DNA of 64,000 bases from positions 9,267,504 through 9,331,503 of the forward strand of contig OY987239.1 in assembly GCA_963920705.1 (NCBI GenBank), written 5' to 3'. The position numbers and the translations under genes are program-made. The notes under the pieces were generated by a model. The model searched no databases, was not told the origin of the DNA, and saw only the letters and a list, made by a program, of their open reading frames with translations. Each line of letters starts with the position of its first letter. Position 1 is the first letter of the stretch. The stretch is from Odiellus spinosus. Its lineage: Eukaryota; Arthropoda; Arachnida; Opiliones; Phalangiidae. This document shows positions 10,888 to 21,135 of this stretch, one piece after another.

Positions 10888-12867
10888 TTAACGTATGTCT
10901 GGTAGTTCAAGCTCAGTGGCATCTTCACACACTACACGCAATTTTGACTGGTACCAACTGCCTCGATCTTCATGGCGACGATAACCAAGATACCAGATTA
11001 CGCTGCTAACGTGAACACAAGTACCTATCGTCAAACTACCACCTTTGCAATTGCAATACCAGCCTTTAATGTAATTTGCACCTGTCCCGTTCGGTACATA
11101 ACGAATTAGAGCTTGGTGAACAGCTGAGGTGGAAAATTGACCAGGCACGCGTATACGAATTAAGTCATGTTCAACTTTGGACACTTCGACGCTGAAAGAG
11201 CCGGATTTCTCTATAGTCAACGCCACATAAGATTCAGCGCGTTTCGTTTTAAAGTCGCTCATTACCACCTCACGTACATCACTTTCACGAAGTACAGGGA
11301 AGTCTTGAAATTTACTATCCTCAATTCGTTGCCATTTAGACGGTTTGCGAAGCAGATTATCGCGCTCAACTACTTCCTTAAGAGTATTTTCTTTCGTAGA
11401 GACTGCCAGCATTTTTTCGACGGAGTCTTCCCAGGAACCTTTAAGATGTAACTCCGGGTGGTAGGCGTTCAACAGCGCAGCAGCAATTTGAAGAAGTTCC
11501 GGAACTAATGGTAACATATGCACAGGTATACGGTTTTGAAAAAAACGATACACCGTCTGCAAATGCCCATTCCTAACTTCAACCGGCCACCTGAGGTACG
11601 TTACTTGTCGGGAACGATTAACTTCTTGCGTGTTTACTTGCTTCTCGCCTTTAGACAAGAACGAAGGCATTTGTAAATCCACACCCAGTTCAGTCAGTAC
11701 GCTGTTGGAGTCTCGAAAACCGCGGTCTGCCAGTACAACGTCACCAACTTGAAAGAAAGACTGGAGTTCTTCTCTCTTTTTGATAGAATGGTTTAAAATG
11801 CGCGCGTCGTTATTGCGGCCATTAGCAAAGTAGGGTCCGATTATATCTATTATGTAACCCGTAGTTGTTACCATTAACATTGGCTTGAGGATATGCTGGC
11901 CTTTGTGCACACAGAAGGATTTGTGAAGAACGGTATAGTCCTTGGATCTTCCAACCTTGATATAGGTGCCATCTACAATGGTAATAAGACAATTAGGCTT
12001 GTTGTTAGCAAAGAGTTTTACTGCTTTTCCAGATTGATGGTTTGTTATCAGATTGTCACGTGATAAGTGTTGCAGGCCAAAATGATGTGGCACGAAATGC
12101 TCCGATAAAGCCATAATAACCGCTTTTACCGTGTTTGATACCGATCTTTCAGTTAAATGAAATAAAGTTGATAACACCTTATTGGAGATACCCAATCGTA
12201 ATTTCACCAATAATACTGCTAGAGCTGTTGATCTAGCGGAAACCTGAATTCCAGCAATTATTTCGGTGGGAAGCTCTCCGTTAACGAGATGCGTGGAGCA
12301 CATTCGGTTGTCCCGATGAATAAATATGGCTCTTTCCACAAATATACTTGTTCTCACTTCGGCTTTTACCCTGGTTCGTGTACTAACACCGCAAATGAAG
12401 CAAGTCTTTGGCAGGGGCCGAACACAACTGTGCTTTATGGCAATAGTGTTTGATGACGTACGCTTTCGTGGTAATTGCGACGTTGATGGCTGAGGTATTG
12501 GTGACGGTGATGGATTAGATACTGTGGACTTTGTTGGTTCAGGTACTGTGGACGTTGATGGCTCAGGTACTGTTGACGTTGATGGATTAGATACTTGCGT
12601 CATTTGTCTTCGTTTTTGTGGTGAAGACGATGACGTTGAAGAGCCATGATCACTACTGAAGGACGATTTGCTAGCATTTAAGAACGTTTGAAACTCTCGT
12701 GACAGACCCGAGCACTTTAAACAAATCTTCGTTGTTTTGCTATTAATTACAAGTGGTAATAACCCTTTACTAAAACGAAGAAAGCCAGCCTTTACGTGAG
12801 TGCCTATACCTCTACTTGTACTATTGGTAACTTTCCGATTGCACGCGTAACATGTATTTGGAGCCAT
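10888..12867 (-). CDS. Spy-like DDE transposase
   Basis: Predicted cut-and-paste transposase of about 659 residues, starting at MAPNTCYACNRK; an in-frame ATG 20 codons upstream (12927) is possible. Visible in order: a CxxC...CxxC zinc module near the N-terminus (CYAC, CLKC); a Ser/Thr/Pro-rich linker; a second Cys/His cluster (CFICG...CSTH); a helix-turn-helix-like segment (LTERSVSNTVKAV); a DDE core with VDGTYIKVG, LADRGF and RWPVEVRNG as likely D, D and E regions; and a C-terminal SWIM-type zinc finger (CNCKGGSLTIGTCVH, pattern CxC...CxH). It is complete as a reading frame, but the element has lost the natural terminus beyond its 5' end, so mobility is doubtful. Its C-terminal two-thirds is duplicated in inverted orientation at 13070-14356. 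Confidence 0.85.
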   Translation of the reverse strand: MAPNTCYACNRKVTNSTSRGIGTHVKAGFLRFSKGLLPLVINSKTTKICLKCSGLSREFQTFLNASKSSFSSDHGSSTSSSSPQKRRQMTQVSNPSTSTVPEPSTSTVPEPTKSTVSNPSPSPIPQPSTSQLPRKRTSSNTIAIKHSCVRPLPKTCFICGVSTRTRVKAEVRTSIFVERAIFIHRDNRMCSTHLVNGELPTEIIAGIQVSARSTALAVLLVKLRLGISNKVLSTLFHLTERSVSNTVKAVIMALSEHFVPHHFGLQHLSRDNLITNHQSGKAVKLFANNKPNCLITIVDGTYIKVGRSKDYTVLHKSFCVHKGQHILKPMLMVTTTGYIIDIIGPYFANGRNNDARILNHSIKKREELQSFFQVGDVVLADRGFRDSNSVLTELGVDLQMPSFLSKGEKQVNTQEVNRSRQVTYLRWPVEVRNGHLQTVYRFFQNRIPVHMLPLVPELLQIAAALLNAYHPELHLKGSWEDSVEKMLAVSTKENTLKEVVERDNLLRKPSKWQRIEDSKFQDFPVLRESDVREVVMSDFKTKRAESYVALTIEKSGSFSVEVSKVEHDLIRIRVPGQFSTSAVHQALIRYVPNGTGANYIKGWYCNCKGGSLTIGTCVHVSSVIWYLGYRRHEDRGSWYQSKLRVVCEDATELELPDIR

Positions 12868-13069
12868 CTCCAAATTCCAAGTGACTCTCACATTGATGTT
12901 ATTGATAAGGAAAGTTCTTAAGATCATGGTTCAAACCAGATATTACAATTTTTTTAATGTTTATAAAAACAGGTTTAATTATTTTTCGCCAACCTGGCTG
13001 GCAAAAAATATTAAAGACGTCTTTAATATTTTTCGCCAACCTGGCTGGCAAAAAATATTAAAGACATCT
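12175..13069. repeat. Spacer of the Spy palindrome with a duplicated hairpin motif
   Basis: Unique spacer between the arms. It contains the transposase N-terminal coding part and, at about 12978-13066, two tandem copies of a roughly 44-bp unit (ATTTTTCGCCAACCTGGCTGG followed by AAAATATTAAAGACGTCTTT). The AATATTAAAGACGTCTTTAATATT portion is a perfect palindrome. This sequence abuts the right arm and could mark the inversion breakpoint. Confidence 0.75.
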
Positions 13070-14356
13070 TTATCAACTTTATTTCATTTAACTGAAAGAT
13101 CGGTATCAAACACGGTAAAAGCGGTTATTATGGCTTTATCGGAGCATTTCGTGCCACATCATTTTGGCCTGCAACACTTATCACGTGACAATCTGATAAC
13201 AAACCATCAATCTGGAGCAGCAGTAAAACTCTTTGCTAACAACAAGCCTAATTGTCTTATTACCATTGTAGATGGCACCTATATCAAGGTTGGAAGATCC
13301 AAGGACTATACCGTTCTTCACAAATCCTTCTGTGTGCACAAAGGCCAGCATATCCTCAAGCCAATGTTAATGGTAACAACTACGGGTTACATAATAGATA
13401 TAATCGGACCCTACTTTGCTAATGGCCGCAATAACGACGCGCGCATTTTAAACCATTCTATCAAAAAGAGAGAAGAACTCCAGTCTTTCTTTCAAGTTGG
13501 TGACGTTGTACTGGCAGACCGCGGTTTTCGAGACTCCAACAGCGTACTGACTGAACTGGGTGTGGATTTACAAATGCCTTCGTTCTTGTCTAAAGGCGAG
13601 AAGCAAGTAAACACGCAAGAAGTTAATCGTTCCCGACAAGTAACGTACCTCAGGTGGCCGGTTGAAGTTAGGAATGGGCATTTGCAGACGGTGTATCGTT
13701 TTTTTCAAAACCGTATACCTGTGCATATGTTACCATTAGTTCCGGAACTTCTTCAAATTGCTGCTGCGCTGTTGAACGCCTACCACCCGGAGTTACATCT
13801 TAAAGGTTCCTGGGAAGACTCCGTCGAAAAAATGCTGGCAGTCTCTACGAAAGAAAATACTCTTAAGGAAGTAGTTGAGCGCGATAATCTGCTTCGCAAA
13901 CCGTCTAAATGGCAACGAATTGAGGATAGTAAATTTCAAGACTTCCCTGTACTTCGTGAAAGTGATGTACGTGAGGTGGTAATGAGCGACTTTAAAACGA
14001 AACGCGCTGAATCTTATGTGGCGTTGACTATAGAGAAATCCGGCTCTTTCAGCGTCGAAGTGTCCAAAGTTGAACATGACTTAATTCGTATACGCGTGCC
14101 TGGTCAATTTTCCACCTCAGCTGTTCACCAAGCTCTAATTCGTTATGTACCGAACGGGACAGGTGGAAATTACATTAAAGGCTGGTATTGCAATTGCAAA
14201 GGTGGTAGTTTGACGATAGGTACTTGTGTTCACGTTAGCAGCGTAATCTGGTATCTTGGTTATCGTCGCCATGAAGATCGAGGCAGTTGGTACCAGTCAA
14301 AATTGCGTGTAGTGTGTGAAGATGCCACTGAGCTTGAACTACCAGACATACGTTAA
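13070..14356 (+). pseudogene. Inverted duplicate of Spy transposase, N-terminus missing
   Basis: Plus-strand copy of the transposase from STLFHLTERSVS to the terminal LELPDIR. It includes the DDE and SWIM regions and lacks the N-terminal zinc modules. It differs from the minus copy by very few residues (SGAAVKLF for SGKAVKLF, TGGNYI for TGANYI), and the arms have no length difference. An open frame continues upstream to 12881 through spacer sequence, but that extension is antisense to the other transposase and has no family similarity. Confidence 0.85.
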
Positions 14357-14996
14357 ACGTAGAAAACCTTAGCGTTAAATGAATAATTTGTCCGTTTTAT
14401 ACAAGTGTGTTTTGTTTAATATGAAATAAAAATTAAAGATACTACTCCAGTATCTTCTAATTGGTATGATTTCTCTATTTATTTTTCGAGTTTCTTATAC
14501 ACCAAAGACTATTCAAGTAAGCTATATAGTCTTTGCACGGCCCCTGTAAAGCTAGCAAAAGCCTACTGCATGAATGCTTGACAAGTGGAACACTTCTACA
14601 GGCGTTTTCGAGGATTTCGAGGCATAGTAGACCAAAAATATACGAATTTCATTTTGCCGCCAGCACTATACCCGTGGCAGTTACAAAATAATTCTTTCCT
14701 AATATTTTCCTAACATAATTATGAATCTAAAATAATAACCGTTCAAGATTTTCGTGTGGGGGAAGGCTTTCATATCCGGCACGGAAGTCATAGATTCTTC
14801 CTATTCTTTACATTATGGAAGAAACCTTCCATTCGTTGTAATTCCCAAAATTTACAGTTGTGAGCTCGAATTTTAGCTTTAAATTATCCCCCAACTACCC
14901 TATTTTAATAATATAATACGAATTTATCATAAAAGAGACGAAAATTTTTAACATTACGTGGACCCAGACTCTTATGGGGAGTTGCTGTTGTTCTTT

Positions 14997-15409
14997 GCTT
15001 CGATTACTATTTTAAATATAATTAAAAATCTATTTGAACCACCCTGTATAAGATATCACTTTATTATTCCATAAAAACAAACAAAGCTTCGTATCTTAAT
15101 ACTGTCAGCGATGGTTCCGGTAAAGGTACCGCCAGATTGATTCGAGACACTCTAGCGGTCGGAGTCGCCGTGTAAATAGTGAATCCGGAAGCGCCACTCT
15201 TTGGTGAAATTCCGGAGTTGTGAGGGAAACAATATAGAAATGGGGGCCCCGCCGAAATTCTGTAACTCTCTCCTGACTTGAAATTTTAAATGATGGGCTT
15301 TTGCTGATAATGTTAAGCTATGGGGTGCTGTTTACTTTTGTGGAATAAAGTCATAGACTTTTGATACCATAAGTGATTTATTAATTTTTATAGATATAGC
15401 ATCTATAAT
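14997..15409. other. Upstream region of IR gene 2
   Basis: Continuation of the duplicated upstream block interrupted by the Spy element (compare 1314-2097). No exon seen. The ATAGATATAGCATCTATAAT just before the start codon is conserved upstream of genes 1, 2 and 3 and may be 5' leader sequence. Confidence 0.45.
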
Positions 15410-15862
15410 ATGGCGACAGAAAAATTTGAGTTTCGCTTTAGCGTAAGTTGATTTTGTGGAATCCATATCCGTAGTGAGTGATCATGATAATTATTTTAAA
15501 ACAGTCTTTGACACAATACTCTCAAACATTGATCGATAAAATCTTGAGTGGAGTATTTACAGAGCTGAGCGTGCATTCCTACTCGCAATATATCTTAACG
15601 AGTCTAGCAAATGTTAGGTATTCACATCTCAAAATATTTTGTCACCTTTATTCGTTTTATGTTTCTGGCTATCAATTTCTTTAAAAGGAGCTAGATAGTA
15701 CCCCATGATTTCTATTTGTTTTGTATGTAGAGCTCGGAGCTCGTTTAACTTTTGATGTGTGTGTATATTTGTTGTTAAGATTTCCGCGTTTGTAATTTTC
15801 TTGCAACGTGCAAATAATAATTTCCAGTAGCCCTTAGATCACTCGGGATGATCTTGGTAGTG

Positions 15863-16179
15863 CCAAGAATCCATTCAGGTTCCATAAGAATATGGGAGCA
15901 TAGCTTTAGCCTCTGGTACCATCCTCCCAAACTTTGTAACAAAAGTTCGTCCGCAATTTTCGCAACATTTGTACGCTTAGATCTTTTTTCGGTCGGCTCC
16001 ATTTTTATTACCCAAAATATTACGTCAAGGTCGTTAGTGGCGCGGGTTAATAATAAATGTCAGGAGCGATTTACTTGAAAAATCGATTCGAAGCGGACGA
16101 ACTTTTGCTTCAAAGTTTGGGAGGATGGTTATAGAATCGCGGCCCTCCCATATTCTTATGGAACCAGAATGGATTCTTG
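15863..16179. mobile_element. MITE-C copy with 7-bp target duplication
   Basis: Ends CCAAGAATCCATTCAGG and CCAGAATGGATTCTTG. Target duplication GGTAGTG at 15856-15862 and 16180-16186. It is inverted relative to the copy at 1410 and lies in an IR gene 2 intron. Confidence 0.85.
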
Positions 16180-16877
16180 GGTAGTGTAGATCTTACCCTG
16201 ACAAAGATACCTCTCATTGTAAACTAAGAAAACTTGTTACCAATTTGTAAAGGACAAGCCTTTTCTGGTTTTTCAGTAAACTGTATTGGGGGTGGTAGAC
16301 AAAGTGAGTTCCACCCTGTATAATTCTAATACGAGTGAAAATTAACCTTTTATATATTTGTTTTATTTATCGTTGGTTGCTTTCTCTGTAAGTAATGTTT
16401 TATTAACTGTTATAGCGTTGTTTATGTATCACCGCGATCATATAAATATCCAGGAAATGCTTTGATTAAGGGAGTAAGTATTGAAATTTAATTATCTCAG
16501 AAAACTAGATGACAAACGGAGGAAATACACAAAGGGAGAGAAAGACGTAGCGAAATGTGAAGGAACATTTTTGTCTTACGCAAATTATCGACCGGCAATT
16601 TTGGGTTTATACATTTATGCAGGTCGGTATGTCGTGTAGAGTTATGTCATCGACAATGGGTTAATTTGAGATACATTTCATAGATAGGAAGCGACTATAA
16701 GGGTCCATTTGATCGACAAAAACGAGCCAGCGGGTTGTCCTTTAGTGTTGTTTAAGTCATTTTGTCAGAGCACTAGGGTTTAAGAAGCTGAAACATTAAG
16801 ATATTTAATTTCTTCATTTGCTGACCGGAATCTCTGCTGCTGAACTTGTTCAGTAATCTGACACTTATCTTTAAAGC

Positions 16878-17806
16878 CAGTGTTTGGTAAAATACTAAAT
16901 ACCTACTCCTACGATAAAGTATTTAAAATACTTAAAGTATTTTAAAATAATAAATACTTAAAATAGTGTAATTTTATCCTAAATCTGAACGCTTCTGTTT
17001 CAGAACACTTTCATTTAAAAATGCGTAATTTAACTTCGGTCTATTTAAAGATTCCTAAATTTGCTAAAGGAACCACTTCGGCACCTCGAATCGAGAAATA
17101 GGTGCCACCAATGGTTTCCCCGGCCGAATTTACTTAGGGAAAGGCGGAATAAGCTAGCTCGACCCAGTTTGCGAAGTTATCGACGATTTCCTTTGAAATG
17201 AAGATTATTTTATGGTTTCTATACACAAGCAATGCCAAATTTTTAAATCGTCGAAAACTTCGCAAATACTGGCTTGATAGCGCTAATTCTGCCTTTTCCT
17301 CGGTAAATTGGGCCAAGAAATCCATTGTTGATGCTCATTTCACGATTCGAGCTGCGCAAGTGGTTCCTTTTTCAAATTTTGGGATTTTTTTTTTTATTAT
17401 AGGCTATAAGATAGTTCAGAAGCAGGGGGTGTTCAGAATTAGAGTCGTTCGTTCAGAAATAGAAGCCGCTACTGCGGTCTTCAAAACCGCCTCCGCGTCA
17501 AATGTACGCGTCATGGAACTATTCAAACTTGGTCGCTAACAATTCCATGGCAATAGAGATCTCGGATTTCTTAAAAAGCGTTCAGAGATAGTCAACCCTA
17601 CCCTACCGGCGATAGCCGGAATTTTGCAAGCGTGTTTCTTCCGCTTGCATCTTGATGGTGGTTTTTCACGGACCATTTGACTCTTTGATAAATACAGTAT
17701 TTTCGCTAATAATATTCAGTTTTTTTTAAATACTAGAAAAAATGTATTTAAAATAAAATACTGAATACATTTATTTAAAAAGTGTTTAAAATACTACCCA
17801 ACACTG
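16878..17806. mobile_element. hAT-type element with CAGTGTTGGGTA ends
   Basis: Left end CAGTGTTTGGTAAAATACT; right end GTATTTTAAACACT-like with terminal CCCAACACTG. The flanks TTTAAAGC (16870-16877) and TTCAAAAC (17807-17814) match at 6 of 8 bases. The gene 3 intron has TATCTTCAAAACCACTTG uninterrupted (about 24705), the empty site. It contains a nested inverted-repeat element (17055-17385) and a further dispersed repeat (17400-17590). Confidence 0.72.
17055..17385. repeat. Nested palindromic element
   Basis: Left arm AAAGGAACCACTTCGGCACC, inner part CCAGTTTGCGAAGTTATCGACG; the right arm is the approximate complement (CGTCGAAAACTTCGCAAATACTGG, then AAGTGGTTCCTTTTTC). Frames read from it at 17134-17539 are not genes. 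Confidence 0.7.
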
Positions 17807-18499
17807 TTCAAAACCACTTTTCCCATGGGGTAAAAAATAATAACGTTAAAAGGACTCGTTTTGGGAGAAATAGGACGCCACGTTTTTGGGAGAACTCAGA
17901 ACTGCTAACTATAGTTGAAATGAGAACACTCCCTTGTCCTTTTTCTCTGTGTCGTCACTCCAAACGTGGGCATGCGCTAATTAAAACAATAAAATCCTGT
18001 ATTTTGTAGGTCTTTCATATGTTGATGCAAAATTCTGTGCCAAGTAGTAGCACAGAGTTACATTTTTCTCCAGTTTTTACGATTTCTGAAGCTAGAATAT
18101 TTACTGCCATAAATCCGACAAGTTTCGGTGGAACGGCAAGATTCTCACTGGCAGGATTTCAAGACATAATTTGGATATTAATGGCGATTTTCATCATTAT
18201 TTTGTCTATGACTTCTTTGCTTTTCAAGTATTTTATCCAGCGACACTCTTATAAACGTAGTTGCTTGTGTTTTGAATACATCTTCTTCTTTGTGGCGTCG
18301 CTTTTGCAAAACCGTTAAGTATATTTTATAGTTTTGCCCCAGACAGTACTATCGCTATAAATCACATCTGTACGTTCGCTTACGTAGGACATGCTTGCGA
18401 AAAGGTGTCTTTTATACAAGTATGTTTACTCAGGGAAATTGAAATGGACCCAAAAGGTCAGGGAAATAATTTTTTTGGCGAAAGTTAGTTATTATTTAT

Positions 18500-18640
18500 C
18501 GAAGTAAGATCGTAGAGCCCCTAGCGACATCTAGGTAATAATAATATAGAGATCACGAGTTAAATTTATGATATATTGTTAATTTTAAATTATTAAAATT
18601 ATTTGACACTTAAAATAAATCCTAATTAATTTATACAAAA
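18500..18640. repeat. Dispersed repeat (CCCCTAGCGACATCTA family)
   Basis: ATCGAAGTAAGATCGTAGAG followed by CCCCTAGCGACATCTAGGTA and TTATTTGACACTTAAAATAA recurs in two longer copies at about 31925-32235 and 32740-33055. Confidence 0.6.
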
Positions 18641-19434
18641 TGTATTCTCGGTTATTAACCTAACATTTATGAATTTTCCGCCTACATTTGAATATCCCGC
18701 CCTTTTTACCCTCAAGAAAGCGACATCTAACGATATTTTTGAAATCAGTACCCCCGCCCCTTTTATTTATTTATTCTAAGGATAGATAAGGCAGTGGCTA
18801 GGTAATTTGTCGAAAAGGATGATACGTAAAACTCGTGGATGGTGTCAGTAATACGTCTATACAAAGCGAAATAATTTCATAGGCACTTTTATTTTTAACA
18901 TGGACCCGTAAAATAGGCTTAGTTGGATTCATTGAGTTCCTGAATTTTTTCATAATGGTCAGCGACCAATAGCGAAGGCCCGTCGTTAAGGCGAGATCTC
19001 CATGAGACAAAACCTCTTTTATGAAGGCAAATCTTTTACTCCCCTCTTAATTTACGAACAGAACCCAATGTTTTCATTCGACAAAATTCTATCAAATACC
19101 TATTGGCTGGATGGTTACTGGCCATATCTGTTCTGACCAAGTCATATTCGGGTGTTTTGAAAAGCAAATTGACTGTCTCGAAATTTTCTCGGATCAACAC
19201 GCTACAAGATATTGAACTTAGTCCGGGAACTAAACCGCTTCTTAGTAGCAAATCTGCTTTTCATGATTATTTGACAAAGGTAACAAATACTACATCTGAA
19301 GGCATCGAACAAAAATGGAAATATCACGTTATTAGAATGCTCATAAAAAACAAGAACAAATCACGTGAACTAGTACAGGGTATTTATTGAACTAAATACG
19401 CGCGAGCGGAAAGTTTTAGATTCGACTGGAGTCG

Positions 19435-19797
19435 TGGTCCTAAATGATTTAAACATGCCTTATCCACAATTAAAAAATAACAAAGAAATATTAAACTAGA
19501 AATAAATTTAAAACTTATACCAAAATTAGTCTTAGCTGGATTTATGGAGATTAGCTGAATTTTTTCAGCGACCAATCAGCAAAGGCGAAATCTTCGTGAG
19601 ACTTTCGATAATATTCGATTGGTTGCTGACCTTTCGATAAGAAATTCAGGATTTCCATCAATCCAGGTTCGCTTATTTTCCTGGTTAGTTTTAAATTATT
19701 TATTCGTAGTTTGGTATTTGTATTTTTTTACAAACACCACAAGGAATCGATAAAAACCTCGCTATTCTTTAGGCTGCATTGTCCCTTTAAGCGATAG
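19435..19797. mobile_element. Old, diverged MITE-B copy
   Basis: Recognisable landmarks in order: TTAAACTAGAAATAAATTTA, CTTAGCTGGATTTATGGAGA, CAGCGACCAATCAGC, its complement GATTGGTTGCTGACC, and AAGGAATCGATAAAAACC. It is more diverged than the copies at 6736 and 56460. It lies in the IR gene 2 intron between the M3 and second-lobe exons. Confidence 0.65.
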
Positions 19798-20659
19798 ATT
19801 TTACGAAAATTGAGTAAGATTGGGTTTCCAAATGTTGTTTGTATAAAACCATAGAAAAATCAATTATTAAAATTAATTTAAAAGAACTTGAAAGATTATC
19901 AAGTCGTTTTATACTAATTGATCCAACATATGACTAACAAATCTTTCGTAGTTTTTCATCAAAGATCCTAACAATAAGGAAATGATTAAATTGAACTCTG
20001 AAGCTCATCGTAACCCTGGGTTCTTGAAACCATCTCACTTAGAAGCATTTCCTAATGGAACTGTCAAATACGCGTGGATAAATTCTGTATCAAGCGTACA
20101 GAATGAGTTAAGAAGCATCGCTTTGATAGATCATCTCAAAAATCACCAGAAAAAAATCTACGTTGGCAATAAAGTTTACTTATCGAGCATGGGTTTGATT
20201 CCATTTAGCAAAACAGTACCACCACGAATCATGGAAAACGTCTATTACTTGTGAGTTTTAATGAATACTTACTTACACGCGAAAGGAGACTTATCTAGTC
20301 CTCTAGTTCATCATATACAGGGTGTTTCCGAGATACAGTGGGTTCTATGGGTCTATGTTCGTGTGTCGTACAATATAAGGTGGTTCGCTGCTTCGTGACG
20401 ATAGTGTGATGATGGGGGAGGTGGGATTAAAAATTGGACTTTTTCGCGTGACATAATTTATGGACAATCCCTTATTCTATAAAAGAAAACAACGCCCCTT
20501 ATCCTAATACTATCAACAAACGTCCTGGTAAATGTGCCGGCTGATTCTGGTTCGGCCACTGATGTCGGTGTAAATAGTGAACGGAGAAAGAGCCACTCTT
20601 GGAGAAATTCCGGAGTTGGGGGGAGACAATATAGCCAAGCGCGGCACGCCTAAATTTTT

Positions 20660-21135
20660 GGTCTCGAGACAATTCGGTCTCGAGACAGTTTGGGCTCGAG
20701 ACAGTTTGGTCTCGGGTCAGTTTGTTGTTTAATTCGTTTTTTAACTTACACCCGAAAATAAAAATGTGTTGAAGAATGGTTAAATGTTTAGAATTTTTGT
20801 TATTAATGGTATATATTGCTAAAACCTAGCGACTTTCGGCTCTAAACCTCGAAATGGAAGACGCGCTTAAGACGGAGAGAGGGAAAAAGAAAACGACGAA
20901 ACTGTCTCGAGACCAAATTGTCTCGAGACCAATTTGTCTCGAGACCAAACCGCTCCAAGACCAAATCGGCAAGACCAAACTGCCCAAAGACCGAAGGGTC
21001 TCGAGACCAAATAGGCAAGACCAAACTGTCTCGAGACCAAAGCGGTTAGACCAAAGCGGTTAGACCAAAGCGGTTAGACCAAAGCGGTTAGACCAAATTG
21101 GCTAGACCAAATCGGCGAGACCAAATTGACCTGTC
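20660..21135. repeat. Foldback repeat built of GGTCTCGAGAC units
   Basis: Left block (20660-20725) has three to four units of GGTCTCGAGACAGTTT. Right block (about 20898-21135) has many units in the opposite orientation (CTCGAGACCAAATTG), grading into a GACCAAAGCGGTTA tandem array. The central 170 bp is unique. Inverted blocks of tandem repeats around a core resemble foldback transposons. It lies in the last intron of IR gene 2 and is absent from genes 1 and 3. Confidence 0.7.

Larger units (their letters stand above)
10251..14993. mobile_element. Palindromic Spy-type DNA transposon
   Basis: Element of 4,743 bp bounded by GAACAACAGCAACTCCCC and its exact complement. The left flank ends CAAAA and the right flank begins TTTGCTTC. 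The homologous empty sites at about 1310 and 22622 read CAAAATTTCC, so it sits precisely between AAA and TTT with no target duplication. That is the published signature of Spy transposons, which are distantly related to IS5, ISL2EU and Harbinger. Inside are two 1,927-bp arms (10248-12174 and 13070-14996, counting the flanking AAA/TTT) around an 895-bp spacer. It lies upstream of IR gene 2. Confidence 0.85.

Noticed and set aside
12881-13069. N-terminal extension of the plus-strand transposase frame
   Set aside because: It is antisense to the other transposase copy and to palindromic spacer sequence, with no similarity to the transposase N-terminus.
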